Origin: Nitrospira sp.
GTDB taxonomy: Bacteria; Nitrospirota; Nitrospiria; Nitrospirales; Nitrospiraceae
Direction: 5' to 3'
Length of the DNA stretch: 5,580 bases
Assembly: GCA_005116795.1 (NCBI GenBank)
Contig: SWDL01000313.1
Coordinates: forward strand, 1-5,580
In this document: one piece after another, positions 1-5,059 of the stretch
Numbering within the stretch: position 1 is the first letter of the stretch
Layout of the letters: each line of letters begins with the position of its first letter
The notes under the pieces: model-generated
Told to the model about the DNA's origin: nothing
The model's input: only the letters and a program-made list of their open reading frames with translations
Databases searched by the model: none
Made by a program: the position numbers and the translations under genes

Positions 1-226
1 ATGCCTTTCGCCAGGCGACCAGGGGGCCGACGCCCGTCAGGATCAGGAGCGCCACGCCGATCGGCAGGGCCACCTGCTCGTAGTAGCCCTCTCCGACCGT
101 GATCTTCTCGCCGCGGACGGCCTCCGACAGCACCGGGAACATCGTGCCCCAGAAGACGGCTGTTGAAACGGCGGGCCACGAAGGAGCGCCGTCGGTTCCG
201 TCAGTGGAACATGTGGAGACGTCCAT
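1..226 (-). pseudogene. ccmF: CcmF/NrfE-family cytochrome c heme lyase fragment, N-terminal part missing, C-terminal part beyond the window
   Basis: Read on the - strand from 160 down to 2, the frame gives about 53 residues typical of the central to C-terminal part of CcmF. It contains FWGTMFPVLSEAVRGEKITV, then a hydrophobic segment (LPIGVALLILTGVGPLVAW) that looks like a membrane helix. CcmF is a multi-pass inner-membrane protein of the cytochrome c maturation pathway that attaches heme to apocytochrome c. Homology stops at about 160. The frame stays open to 241 and could start at ATG 226 (or ATG 142), but the extra residues are neither hydrophobic nor CcmF-like. The N-terminal several hundred residues of the family, including the WWD heme-handling region, are absent, so this is either a broken gene or one side of a false join. 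The motif match is strong. The exact family member (CcmF or NrfE) is less certain. Confidence 0.62.
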
Positions 227-533
227 CAATGACCCGGCCTCTCAGGAATTCGATCCCACGGTGGTGTCTAATCCTGACATCGTCGAGCCTCCGAAGGGCG
301 AAGAGCCGGCCGATCAGGAACCGGTTTCTGGGGCCACAGGCGACACGGCAGAGCCCGAGCGCGGCGGTGATTCCTCAGACTCGGACCCCTTGGCGGCGTT
401 TGCGCAGCAGATCCGCCGGCGCATCGACGCCTCCGGGCTCTCCTCCACGCGTCTCGGTCCCTACATTCCTTCCTTCGTGCATCGTCTCGTCGAGTATCGC
501 ATCAGTGTGCTGGTCTCAAGCCTCCTTCCCTAA
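99..533 (+). CDS. Unrecognised acidic, Pro/Glu-rich protein, probably the 3' end of a truncated gene
   Basis: I do not recognise this protein. From about 165 to the TAA at 531-533 the frame uses G/C-ending codons like the neighbouring real genes. It encodes an acidic, low-complexity linker rich in Pro, Glu, Asp and Ser (about residues 23-98), then a basic amphipathic C-terminus (QQIRRRIDASGL followed by FVHRLVEYRISVLVSSLLP). The formal GTG start at 99 lies inside the antisense of the CcmF fragment, so the first 20 or so residues are probably not native. No start codon with a Shine-Dalgarno is seen after the junction at about 160; GTG 204 is the nearest in-frame candidate. The likely reading is the 3' part of a longer + strand gene whose 5' part has been lost. 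No function is proposed. Confidence is for the 165-533 part being coding. Confidence 0.42.
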   Translation: MIFSPRTASDSTGNIVPQKTAVETAGHEGAPSVPSVEHVETSINDPASQEFDPTVVSNPDIVEPPKGEEPADQEPVSGATGDTAEPERGGDSSDSDPLAAFAQQIRRRIDASGLSSTRLGPYIPSFVHRLVEYRISVLVSSLLP

Positions 534-556
534 ATTCGCTTAACAGCCAGCCCACG

Positions 557-569
557 GCCAGCCCCTGGC
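557..569 (+). other. Small hairpin after the upstream gene
   Basis: GCCAG, a 3-nt loop, then CTGGC gives a 5-bp stem 24 nt after the TAA at 533. No U-run follows, so it is weak as an intrinsic terminator. It touches the -35 element of the proposed ffh promoter. Confidence 0.25.
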
Positions 570-598
570 TTGACTTCTCAGCCTCGGTTCATTAGACT
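570..598 (+). promoter_or_regulatory. Candidate sigma70-type promoter for the ffh cluster
   Basis: TTGACT (570-575) and TAGACT (593-598) match the -35 and -10 consensus at 5/6 and 4/6 positions, with an ideal 17-nt spacer. Transcription would start near 605 and give a leader of about 260 nt before ffh. It sits in the only long gene-free stretch before the cluster, where a promoter is expected. This is seen by eye only. Confidence 0.45.
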
Positions 599-657
599 TT
601 CTGATGGTTTTTCGCTGATTTTTTGAGAGCATCGGAGCCTATCTTCTCCCCGGAGTG

Positions 658-672
658 AGAGGCGGCCCCTCT
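658..672 (+). other. Leader hairpin 1 upstream of ffh
   Basis: AGAGG (658-662) can pair with CCTCT (668-672) across a 5-nt GC-rich loop. It lies within the inferred ffh leader and has no U-tract. A role is not evident. Confidence 0.2.
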
Positions 673-740
673 GAGATTGCGGGACCAGGTTCATCGTTCT
701 CTTCGACGTTCTCATGTGGCCTGTCGCAGGAGGTCATGCG

Positions 741-860
741 ATGGGAGTCTGGCGCTATCCTCAGCGAGGCGTGTGTGAACCGTGCAGCGAGTCATCGCAC
801 GGGCGTGAGTGTGTCTGTGCGGCGAGACAGTCGTCCGCATTATTGATGAGTGCCTGTTGA
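741..860 (+). CDS. Putative 39-residue Cys-containing leader ORF, possibly coupled to ffh
   Basis: I do not recognise this peptide. ATG 741 is preceded by AGGAGG (728-733) at a 7-nt spacing, one of the best Shine-Dalgarno sites in the window. The frame runs 39 codons to the TGA at 858-860 and encodes a small basic peptide with five cysteines: C12 and C15 (CEPC), C24 and C26 (CVC) and the C-terminal C39. There is no signal peptide or membrane helix. The stop lies 4 nt before the ffh ATG at 865, and ffh has no visible Shine-Dalgarno of its own, so ribosomes finishing this ORF could re-initiate at ffh. It could be a true small protein, a regulatory leader peptide or a chance ORF. Favouring function: the ribosome site and geometry. 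Against: short length, no known homologue, and Arg/Cys-rich composition typical of chance frames in G+C-rich DNA. Confidence 0.35.
   Translation: MGVWRYPQRGVCEPCSESSHGRECVCAARQSSALLMSAC
780..802 (+). other. Leader hairpin 2 close to ffh
   Basis: CCGTGC (780-785) can pair with GCACGG (797-802). An alternative fold uses GCGA/TCGC and a GTCA loop. The hairpin lies inside the small leader ORF, about 60 nt before the ffh start, where it could influence translation. This is inference only. Confidence 0.22.
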
Positions 861-864
861 TTCT

Positions 865-2211
865 ATGCTGGAAGGCCTGAGTCACAAATTCGAGTCGATC
901 TTCAAGCGTCTTCGGGGGCAGGGTGTTCTGACCGAACAGAACATCGGCGAGGCCCTGAAAGACGTCCGCATGGCGCTGCTGGAGGCGGATGTCAACTATA
1001 AAGTCGTCAAAGACTTTATCGATCGGGTTCGCGTCAAGGCGGTCGGCCAGGAGGTGGTGCAGAGTCTGACCCCCGGGCACCAGGTCGTGAAAATCGTCTG
1101 GGACGAGCTTCGGGATCTGATGGGTGGGGCCCATGCGGGGCTCAAACTCGCCTCCTCACCGCCGACCGTCATCATGATGGTCGGGCTTCAGGGGGCAGGG
1201 AAGACGACGACGTGCGGCAAACTGGCCAGGCTGCTCAAAAAACAAGGTCGCCGCGTGATGTTGATTGCGGCCGACCCCCGGCGACCGGCTGCGGGAGACC
1301 AACTGGCCAGCCTCGGCGCCTCGATCGAGGTCTCTGTGCACAGGGCCGACCGACCGGCCGGCACGACCACGGACGTCGCCGCGCTCTGCGCCGAGGGAGT
1401 TCGTCGCGCCACCGACCAGGGCTACGACGTGGCGATTCTTGATACGGCCGGGCGATTGCACATTGATGATGCATTGATGACCGAGCTTGTCCAGATCAAG
1501 CAAGCCGTGGTGCCCCATGAAATCCTGCTCGTGGCCGATGCGATGACCGGCCAGGATGCGGTGGCCAGCTCCGAGCGCTTCCATCAGCGGGTGGGCGTGA
1601 CCGGCGTCATTCTGACCAAGGTCGAGGGCGACGCGCGCGGCGGGGCGGTGCTGTCCATCCGGGCGGCCACAGGGCAGCCGGTGAAGTTTCTGGGCGTCGG
1701 CGAGAAACTGGAGGCGCTGGAACCCTTCCATCCCGACCGGCTGGCCTCGCGCATTCTCGGGATGGGCGATGTGCTCTCGTTGATCGAGAAGGCGCAGGAA
1801 AATTTTTCGCTGGAAGAAGCCGAAACGCTGCAAAAGAAACTTGCGTCCCAGAGTTTCACGCTCGAGGATTTTCGCGACCAGATGAAGCAGGTCACCCGCA
1901 TGGGCTCCATGGAGCAGTTGCTCGGCATGTTGCCGGGCGGGCAGCGGCTCAAAGAACTGGCCGGCGGCGGGGCTCCCGAGCGGGACATGAAGTGCGTGGT
2001 GGCGATCGTCGATTCGATGACGACGCGCGAACGCCGTGACCATACGGTCATCAACGGCAGCCGGAAGAAGCGGATTGCCAAGGGGAGCGGCACGTCGATC
2101 CCGGAGGTGAACCGCTTGATCAAGCAGTATCTGACGGCAAGGAAAATGATGAAGGCGCTGTCGGGCGGCGGGGGCAAGCGGCGGTTGCTGGAAGCCTTAC
2201 GCAGCATGTGA
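865..2211 (+). CDS. ffh: Signal recognition particle GTPase Ffh (SRP54 homologue)
   Basis: Ffh binds signal sequences of nascent membrane and secreted proteins. With the SRP RNA and FtsY it delivers ribosomes to the membrane in a GTP-controlled cycle. The protein is 448 residues, normal for the family. The N domain spans about residues 1-95. The G domain shows the P-loop GLQGAGKTT (107-115), DPRRPAA (137-143, usually DTYRPAA), DTAGR (193-197), TKVEGDARGG (251-260) and GVGEKLEALEPF (277-288). The M domain begins near 300, with the finger-loop segment LLGMLPGG and the RNA-binding region INGSRKKRIAKGSG (396-409). The C-terminus is Gly/Lys/Arg rich rather than Met rich. ATG 865 fits the usual Ffh N-terminus (MLEGLSHKFESIF); GTG 850 is an in-frame alternative. 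Neither has a Shine-Dalgarno, hence the coupling idea above. The G4 motif TKxD reads TKVE, a change at the guanine-contacting position. Confidence 0.97.
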   Translation: MLEGLSHKFESIFKRLRGQGVLTEQNIGEALKDVRMALLEADVNYKVVKDFIDRVRVKAVGQEVVQSLTPGHQVVKIVWDELRDLMGGAHAGLKLASSPPTVIMMVGLQGAGKTTTCGKLARLLKKQGRRVMLIAADPRRPAAGDQLASLGASIEVSVHRADRPAGTTTDVAALCAEGVRRATDQGYDVAILDTAGRLHIDDALMTELVQIKQAVVPHEILLVADAMTGQDAVASSERFHQRVGVTGVILTKVEGDARGGAVLSIRAATGQPVKFLGVGEKLEALEPFHPDRLASRILGMGDVLSLIEKAQENFSLEEAETLQKKLASQSFTLEDFRDQMKQVTRMGSMEQLLGMLPGGQRLKELAGGGAPERDMKCVVAIVDSMTTRERRDHTVINGSRKKRIAKGSGTSIPEVNRLIKQYLTARKMMKALSGGGGKRRLLEALRSM

Positions 2212-2222
2212 AAACAGGGTGA

Positions 2223-2296
2223 GGCTAAGGTTGAGGTTAAGGGGAACTTCATTCCTGGCATCCTAATCTCAACCTGAACGTCAACTTTAACCTGAG
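2223..2296 (+). repeat. Degenerate hexamer repeat arranged as inverted arms, ffh-rpsP spacer
   Basis: The right part (2269-2296) is period 6: TCAACC, TGAACG, TCAACT, TTAACC, TGAG. The left part (2223-2242), read on the - strand, shows the same unit: TTAACC, TCAACC, TTAGCC. The arms 2228-2242 and 2262-2275 pair over 14 bp with one bulged A and one G-U pair, leaving a 19-nt loop that holds a smaller GGAA/TTCC hairpin. No U-run follows, so it is not a classical terminator. The element ends just before the rpsP ribosome site, so the fold could affect rpsP expression or ffh mRNA 3' stability. Confidence 0.6.
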
Positions 2297-2298
2297 TC

Positions 2299-2306
2299 AA
2301 AGGAGG
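2299..2306 (+). promoter_or_regulatory. Strong ribosome binding site of rpsP
   Basis: AAAGGAGG lies 6 nt before GTG 2313, an almost full anti-16S match. It fixes the GTG start of rpsP. Confidence 0.8.
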
Positions 2307-2312
2307 CCGAGC

Positions 2313-2558
2313 GTGGTTCGTTTACGGTTGACCAGAGCAGGGCGGCACAAGTTACCGCTGTATCGAGTGGTGGTGGCGGATTCACGGAAGGCGAGGGACG
2401 GGCGATTCATCGAGGGGGTCGGAACGCACGATCCGCGGAAAAACCCACCGCTGACGCAGCTCAAGCAAGAGCGGGTGTTGGACTGGCTCCAGAAGGGCGC
2501 TCAGCCGTCCATGACGGTTCGCACCCTGCTGAAGCGGGCGGGCTTGATCAAGAAGTGA
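2313..2558 (+). CDS. rpsP: 30S ribosomal protein bS16
   Basis: bS16 is a small-subunit protein that binds 16S rRNA early in 30S assembly. The product is 81 residues, the usual size. It carries the family pattern: the N-terminal VRLRLTRAGRHKLPLYRVVV strand region, then ADSRKARDGRFIE (about 22-34) and GTHDPRKNPP (37-46), and the late KGAQPSMTVRTLLKRAGL segment (61-78). The GTG start is set by the AAAGGAGG site at 2299-2306. It lies 101 nt after ffh and 33 nt before rimM. In many bacteria a short KH-domain gene (khpA) sits directly after rpsP; here there is only a palindromic repeat. The strong ribosome site suits the high output needed for a ribosomal protein within an operon shared with enzymes. 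Confidence 0.97.
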   Translation: MVRLRLTRAGRHKLPLYRVVVADSRKARDGRFIEGVGTHDPRKNPPLTQLKQERVLDWLQKGAQPSMTVRTLLKRAGLIKK

Positions 2559-2560
2559 TG

Positions 2561-2587
2561 GGTTTGCCCTGAGTATGTCGAAGGGTG
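2561..2587 (+). repeat. Palindromic intergenic repeat of the CCCTTCGACA..CTCAGGG type
   Basis: The 33-nt rpsP-rimM spacer consists almost entirely of GGTTTGCCCTGAG (2561-2573) followed by TATGTCGAAGGG (2574-2585). CCCT (2567-2570) pairs with AGGG (2582-2585), continued by a tandem G-A mismatch and a G-C pair. Read on the - strand it would encode SPFDILRANP. Peptides of the SPFDKLRANG kind are known to me as spurious translations of a dispersed repeat found in many bacterial genomes. Its AAGGGTGA tail doubles as a plausible Shine-Dalgarno for rimM. Confidence 0.65.
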
Positions 2588-2591
2588 ACGT

Positions 2592-3167
2592 GTGAGTCCT
2601 GCTGCGGGGCAAGACCAGGCCGTGGACGGGCACGACGGCCTTGTGGCTGTCGGTCGGATCGTGAAACCCTTTGGGGTAGAGGGGGCCGTTCGCGTCGAAT
2701 CCCTGAGCGATGTGCCAGGCCGATTTGAGGGCTTGAACGAAGTGACGCTCTCGGCGCCGGGCGGGCGGGTGCAGCAGGCCCGGGTCCGGCAGGTCCGGCG
2801 ATTGGGAGAGGATTACCTGGTGTCCCTCGATGCCTTCTCCTCACCGGAGGAGGCGCGTCTTTGGCGGGATGCCTTGATCCAGATCCCGGAGGCTTCGGCG
2901 CCACCGCTCCCGGACGGGCAGTTCTATGAGTTCGCGCTGTTAGGAGTGGCCGTGCAAACCGAGTCCGGAGCCTCGCTGGGAACGATCGAGGACATCCTAG
3001 AAACGCCCGCCAACCATGTCTTCGTGGTGAGAGATGGAGCAACGGAACGGTTCGTGCCGGCGTTGAAGCGAGTGGTGGTGAGCATCGATGCGCAGCACCG
3101 GGTCATGACCGTGCGTCAGCCGGAGGAAGTGATCGTTGAGCAACCGGAGCGCGCCCATGCGGTGTGA
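2592..3167 (+). CDS. rimM: 16S rRNA processing / 30S maturation factor RimM
   Basis: RimM binds ribosomal protein uS19 and helps fold the head of the 30S subunit during maturation; it acts in the cytoplasm. The product is 191 residues. The N-terminal RimM domain begins with LVAVGRIVKPFGVEGAVRVE (17-36) and includes YLVSLDAFSSPEEAR (75-89). The C-terminal PRC-barrel-like domain starts near QFYEFALLGVAV (110-121) and carries GASLGTIEDILETPANHVFVV (126-146, a few residues longer than quoted in some families), FVPALKRVVVSID (154-166) and the closing PEEV segment. GTG 2592 is chosen because GAAGGGTGA lies just upstream. Internal GTGs at 2622 and 2643 would remove part of a non-conserved 16-residue lead, so the start is moderately certain. 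The 3' end overlaps trmD by 11 nt, implying coupled translation. Confidence 0.93.
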   Translation: MSPAAGQDQAVDGHDGLVAVGRIVKPFGVEGAVRVESLSDVPGRFEGLNEVTLSAPGGRVQQARVRQVRRLGEDYLVSLDAFSSPEEARLWRDALIQIPEASAPPLPDGQFYEFALLGVAVQTESGASLGTIEDILETPANHVFVVRDGATERFVPALKRVVVSIDAQHRVMTVRQPEEVIVEQPERAHAV

Positions 3168-3930
3168 GATTCTCACCCTGTTCCCGGATCTGGTCCAGCC
3201 TGTGGTCGGGCAGAGCATGCTCAAGCGGGCGCAGGAGAAGAGCCTGCTCTCGGTGACGGTCCGCAATCTCCGGGACTTCACGCAGGATCGCCACCATGTT
3301 GCCGATGATGCCCCCTACGGAGGCGGCGCGGGCATGGTCATGAAGGCTGAGCCGTTTTTTCAGGCCGTCGAGGCGCTACAACAAGAATATGGACCGGGCT
3401 CGTCTCTTCGGCTGGTGATGCCGTCCCCGCAGGGCCGCCCCTTTTCCCAACGGCTGGCGGAGGATCTGGCCCAGGAGGGTCGGCCGCTGGTGTTTCTCTG
3501 CGGGCACTATGAAGGGATCGATGAGCGGGTTCGAGTGAGGCTCCAGCCGGACGAAATCTCGATCGGGGACTATGTGCTCACCGGGGGAGAACTCGCGGCG
3601 CTGGTGATGATCGATGCGGCCATCCGGTTGATTCCGGGCGTCTTAGGAGATCCGGAGTCGGCCCAGGCCGATTCCTTCATGGATTCGTTGCTGGATTACC
3701 CGCACTACACCAGGCCGGCGGATGTGCGAGGCTGGAATGTGCCGGAGGTGCTGGTCTCCGGTCATCACGAGGCGGTGCGGCGGTGGCGCCGGAAGGAGGC
3801 GTTGCGCAATACCTACCTCAAGCGGCCGGATCTCTTGCGGGATCGTGAGTGGAGTGCGGAAGATCGAGGACTGTTGAACGAAATCAGCAGCGAGCCGGGC
3901 GTCGCTGCGCAGTGTGGGGAGGAGGGCTAA
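3157..3930 (+). CDS. trmD: tRNA (guanine-37-N1)-methyltransferase TrmD
   Basis: TrmD uses S-adenosylmethionine to methylate G37 next to the anticodon, preventing +1 frameshifting. It is an essential homodimer with a trefoil-knot SPOUT fold. The product is 257 residues, the usual size. Visible motifs are EILTLFPDL (4-12), APYGGGAGMVMKAEP (52-66), LVFLCGHYEGIDERV (111-125) and DEISIGDYVLTGGELAA (132-148), the last two forming the knot and AdoMet site. The linker DSFMDSLLDYPHYTRP (172-187) follows; its first Asp is the expected catalytic base. The C-terminal tRNA-binding domain has VPEVLVSGHHEAVRRWR (195-211); its SGHH is commonly SGNH. ATG 3157 is preferred over the upstream TTG 3136: it gives the standard MRCEILTLFP N-terminus and has GGAG 7 nt upstream. 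It overlaps rimM and is followed by rplS after 3 nt, the classic arrangement. Confidence 0.97.
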   Translation: MRCEILTLFPDLVQPVVGQSMLKRAQEKSLLSVTVRNLRDFTQDRHHVADDAPYGGGAGMVMKAEPFFQAVEALQQEYGPGSSLRLVMPSPQGRPFSQRLAEDLAQEGRPLVFLCGHYEGIDERVRVRLQPDEISIGDYVLTGGELAALVMIDAAIRLIPGVLGDPESAQADSFMDSLLDYPHYTRPADVRGWNVPEVLVSGHHEAVRRWRRKEALRNTYLKRPDLLRDREWSAEDRGLLNEISSEPGVAAQCGEEG

Positions 3931-3933
3931 GTC

Positions 3934-4326
3934 ATGAATCGGATAGAGCGGATCCGGGAGTCCCTGACGAAGTCGGGGGTGACCTCATTCGAAATCGGGG
4001 ACACGGTGCGCGTCCACGTCAAGGTGATCGAAGGCGAGAAGGAGCGGATTCAGGTCTACGAAGGCACAGTGATCAGCCGCAAGGGCGGCAGCAACGGCGA
4101 AACCTTCACCGTCCGCAAGATTTCCTACGGCGTGGGGGTCGAGCGGATTTTTCCCGTCCATTCGCCGATCGTCGCCAAAATCGATATGGTGCGGCAGGGC
4201 CATGTCCGTCGAGCCAAGCTGTATTATCTGCGGAACAAGAAGGGCAAGATGGCGCGTGTGCGCGAGCGCGAATACTCGCCCGAGGGCCGGCAGGCTCAGG
4301 CGGCTGCCGGCGCCAAGAGTTCGTAA
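3934..4326 (+). CDS. rplS: 50S ribosomal protein bL19
   Basis: bL19 is a large-subunit protein at the 30S/50S interface. The product is 130 residues, slightly longer than the usual 115 or so because of an Ala/Gln-rich tail (about 119-130, [11 protein letters not shown]). The core is standard: [20 protein letters not shown] (19-38), [13 protein letters not shown] (40-52), [20 protein letters not shown] (58-77) and [17 protein letters not shown] (89-105). The start ATG is 3 nt after the trmD stop and uses an AGGAGG (3920-3925) located within the trmD 3' end, so its translation is tied to trmD. A 109-nt spacer with a hairpin-forming repeat follows, where the ribosomal part of the operon could end or be processed. 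Confidence 0.97.
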   Translation: MNRIERIRESLTKSGVTSFEIGDTVRVHVKVIEGEKERIQVYEGTVISRKGGSNGETFTVRKISYGVGVERIFPVHSPIVAKIDMVRQGHVRRAKLYYLRNKKGKMARVREREYSPEGRQAQAAAGAKSS

Positions 4327-4333
4327 GATTCGC

Positions 4334-4414
4334 GTCGGTCGTCGGTCGTCGTGGGTGAGGGAGTCGGATTGAGGAGGCGATGTCCCACGACGAGGGACGA
4401 ACGACCTCATTCCG
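4334..4414 (+). repeat. Heptamer repeat with interleaved inverted arms, rplS-rnhB spacer
   Basis: GTCGGTC occurs twice in exact tandem (4334-4347). Stem A pairs TCGTCGTGGG (4346-4355) with CCCACGACGA (4384-4393), a perfect 10 bp over a 28-nt loop, and can be extended by GGTCGT (4337-4342) with ACGACC (4401-4406). The right arm is itself period 7: ACGACGA, GGGACGA, ACGACCT. A second pairing, CGGATTGAGG (4365-4374) with CCTCATTCCG (4405-4414), matches 9/10. Its left arm lies in the loop of stem A, so the two are either alternative folds or a pseudoknot. No U-tract follows. Confidence 0.6.
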
Positions 4415-4435
4415 ATCACAGGAGCAGCGGGCTGC

Positions 4436-5059
4436 GTGCCGCCGACTGAACTCTTCGAATCGGAGGCTCGACGTCGCGGCTATCGCCGCGTCGCCGGTCT
4501 CGATGAGGCCGGGCGGGGCCCGTTGGCCGGACCGGTCGCGGCCGCAGCCGTGATCCTCCCACGGCGGTGCGTCCTCCCCGCCTTGAACGACTCCAAACTT
4601 CTCGGCGAGCGTGAACGGGATCGTCTCTATGCTCAGATCATGGCGCGGGCCGTCGGCGTCGGTCTGGGTGTTGCCGATTCCGGCGAATTCGACCGGCTGA
4701 ACATTCTGGAGGCCACGCGGTTGGCGATGCGTCGTGCGGTGGCCGCGCTTCATCCGGTCCCCGACTATCTGCTGCTGGACGCGGTGGCGCTGCCGGACGT
4801 CCCTGCCCCACAGCGTCCGATCATCAAGGGCGACGGTCTTTCGGTCTCCATTGCGGCGGCTTCGATCATTGCCAAAGTCAGTCGGGATCGGCTGATGCGA
4901 AAGGCCCACCTCCGGTACCCCCAGTACGCGTTCGACGTTCACAAAGGCTATCCCACGCCCGATCATCTCCGACTGCTGGCGCAGTACGGGCCCTGCGAGA
5001 TTCATCGGCGCAGCTTTCGTCCAGTGTCGGACTTCTGCCGGGCGGTCCGCCATGAGTGA
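4436..5059 (+). CDS. rnhB: Ribonuclease HII
   Basis: RNase HII cleaves RNA in RNA/DNA hybrids and starts removal of single ribonucleotides misincorporated in DNA. The product is 207 residues, typical. The N-terminal signature AGLDEAGRGPLAGPV (20-34) gives the first two metal ligands, D23 and E24, and the GRG substrate-recognition motif. NDSKLLGERER (51-61) is the next conserved block. D115 in YLLLDAV is the third acidic ligand, and D151 in AASIIAKVSRDRLM (141-154) the fourth. YAFDVHKGYPTPDH (164-177) completes the family pattern, so all catalytic residues are present. GTG 4436 is used: no better start is in frame after the stop at 4370, and AGGAG (4420-4424) lies 11 nt upstream, a rather long spacing that suggests modest translation. 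The 3' end overlaps yraN by 8 nt. Confidence 0.96.
   Translation: MPPTELFESEARRRGYRRVAGLDEAGRGPLAGPVAAAAVILPRRCVLPALNDSKLLGERERDRLYAQIMARAVGVGLGVADSGEFDRLNILEATRLAMRRAVAALHPVPDYLLLDAVALPDVPAPQRPIIKGDGLSVSIAAASIIAKVSRDRLMRKAHLRYPQYAFDVHKGYPTPDHLRLLAQYGPCEIHRRSFRPVSDFCRAVRHE

Noticed and set aside
163..543. Arg-rich frame overlapping the acidic protein
   Set aside because: It is very rich in Arg, Trp and Pro, as expected from reading a G+C-rich gene out of frame. The other frame has coherent codon use.
655..846. 63-codon frame upstream of ffh
   Set aside because: The ATG at 655 has no Shine-Dalgarno, the internal ATG 736 is only 2 nt from AGGAGG, and the product resembles no family. The overlapping frame from ATG 741 has better spacing.
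850..864. GTG 850 as the ffh start
   Set aside because: It adds five residues absent from typical Ffh N-termini and has no Shine-Dalgarno. ATG 865 fits the family better, though 850 cannot be excluded.
600..864. SRP 4.5S RNA or other structured RNA in the ffh leader
   Set aside because: The conserved SRP RNA core (the GGAAGGAAGCA-type loop region) is absent, and only small isolated hairpins are seen.
1156..2043. Long - strand frames opposite ffh
   Set aside because: They are antisense shadows of a confidently identified gene with a conserved + strand protein, His/Arg-rich and without family motifs.
3136..3156. TTG 3136 as the trmD start
   Set aside because: It would add seven non-conserved residues before the standard MRCEILTLFP N-terminus, and ATG 3157 has GGAG at good spacing.
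4380..4553. 57-codon frame starting after GAGGAGG, overlapping rnhB
   Set aside because: The AGGAGG is only 2 nt from the ATG, most of the frame lies out of frame inside rnhB, and the product is Arg/Pro/Ser-rich like a shadow frame.
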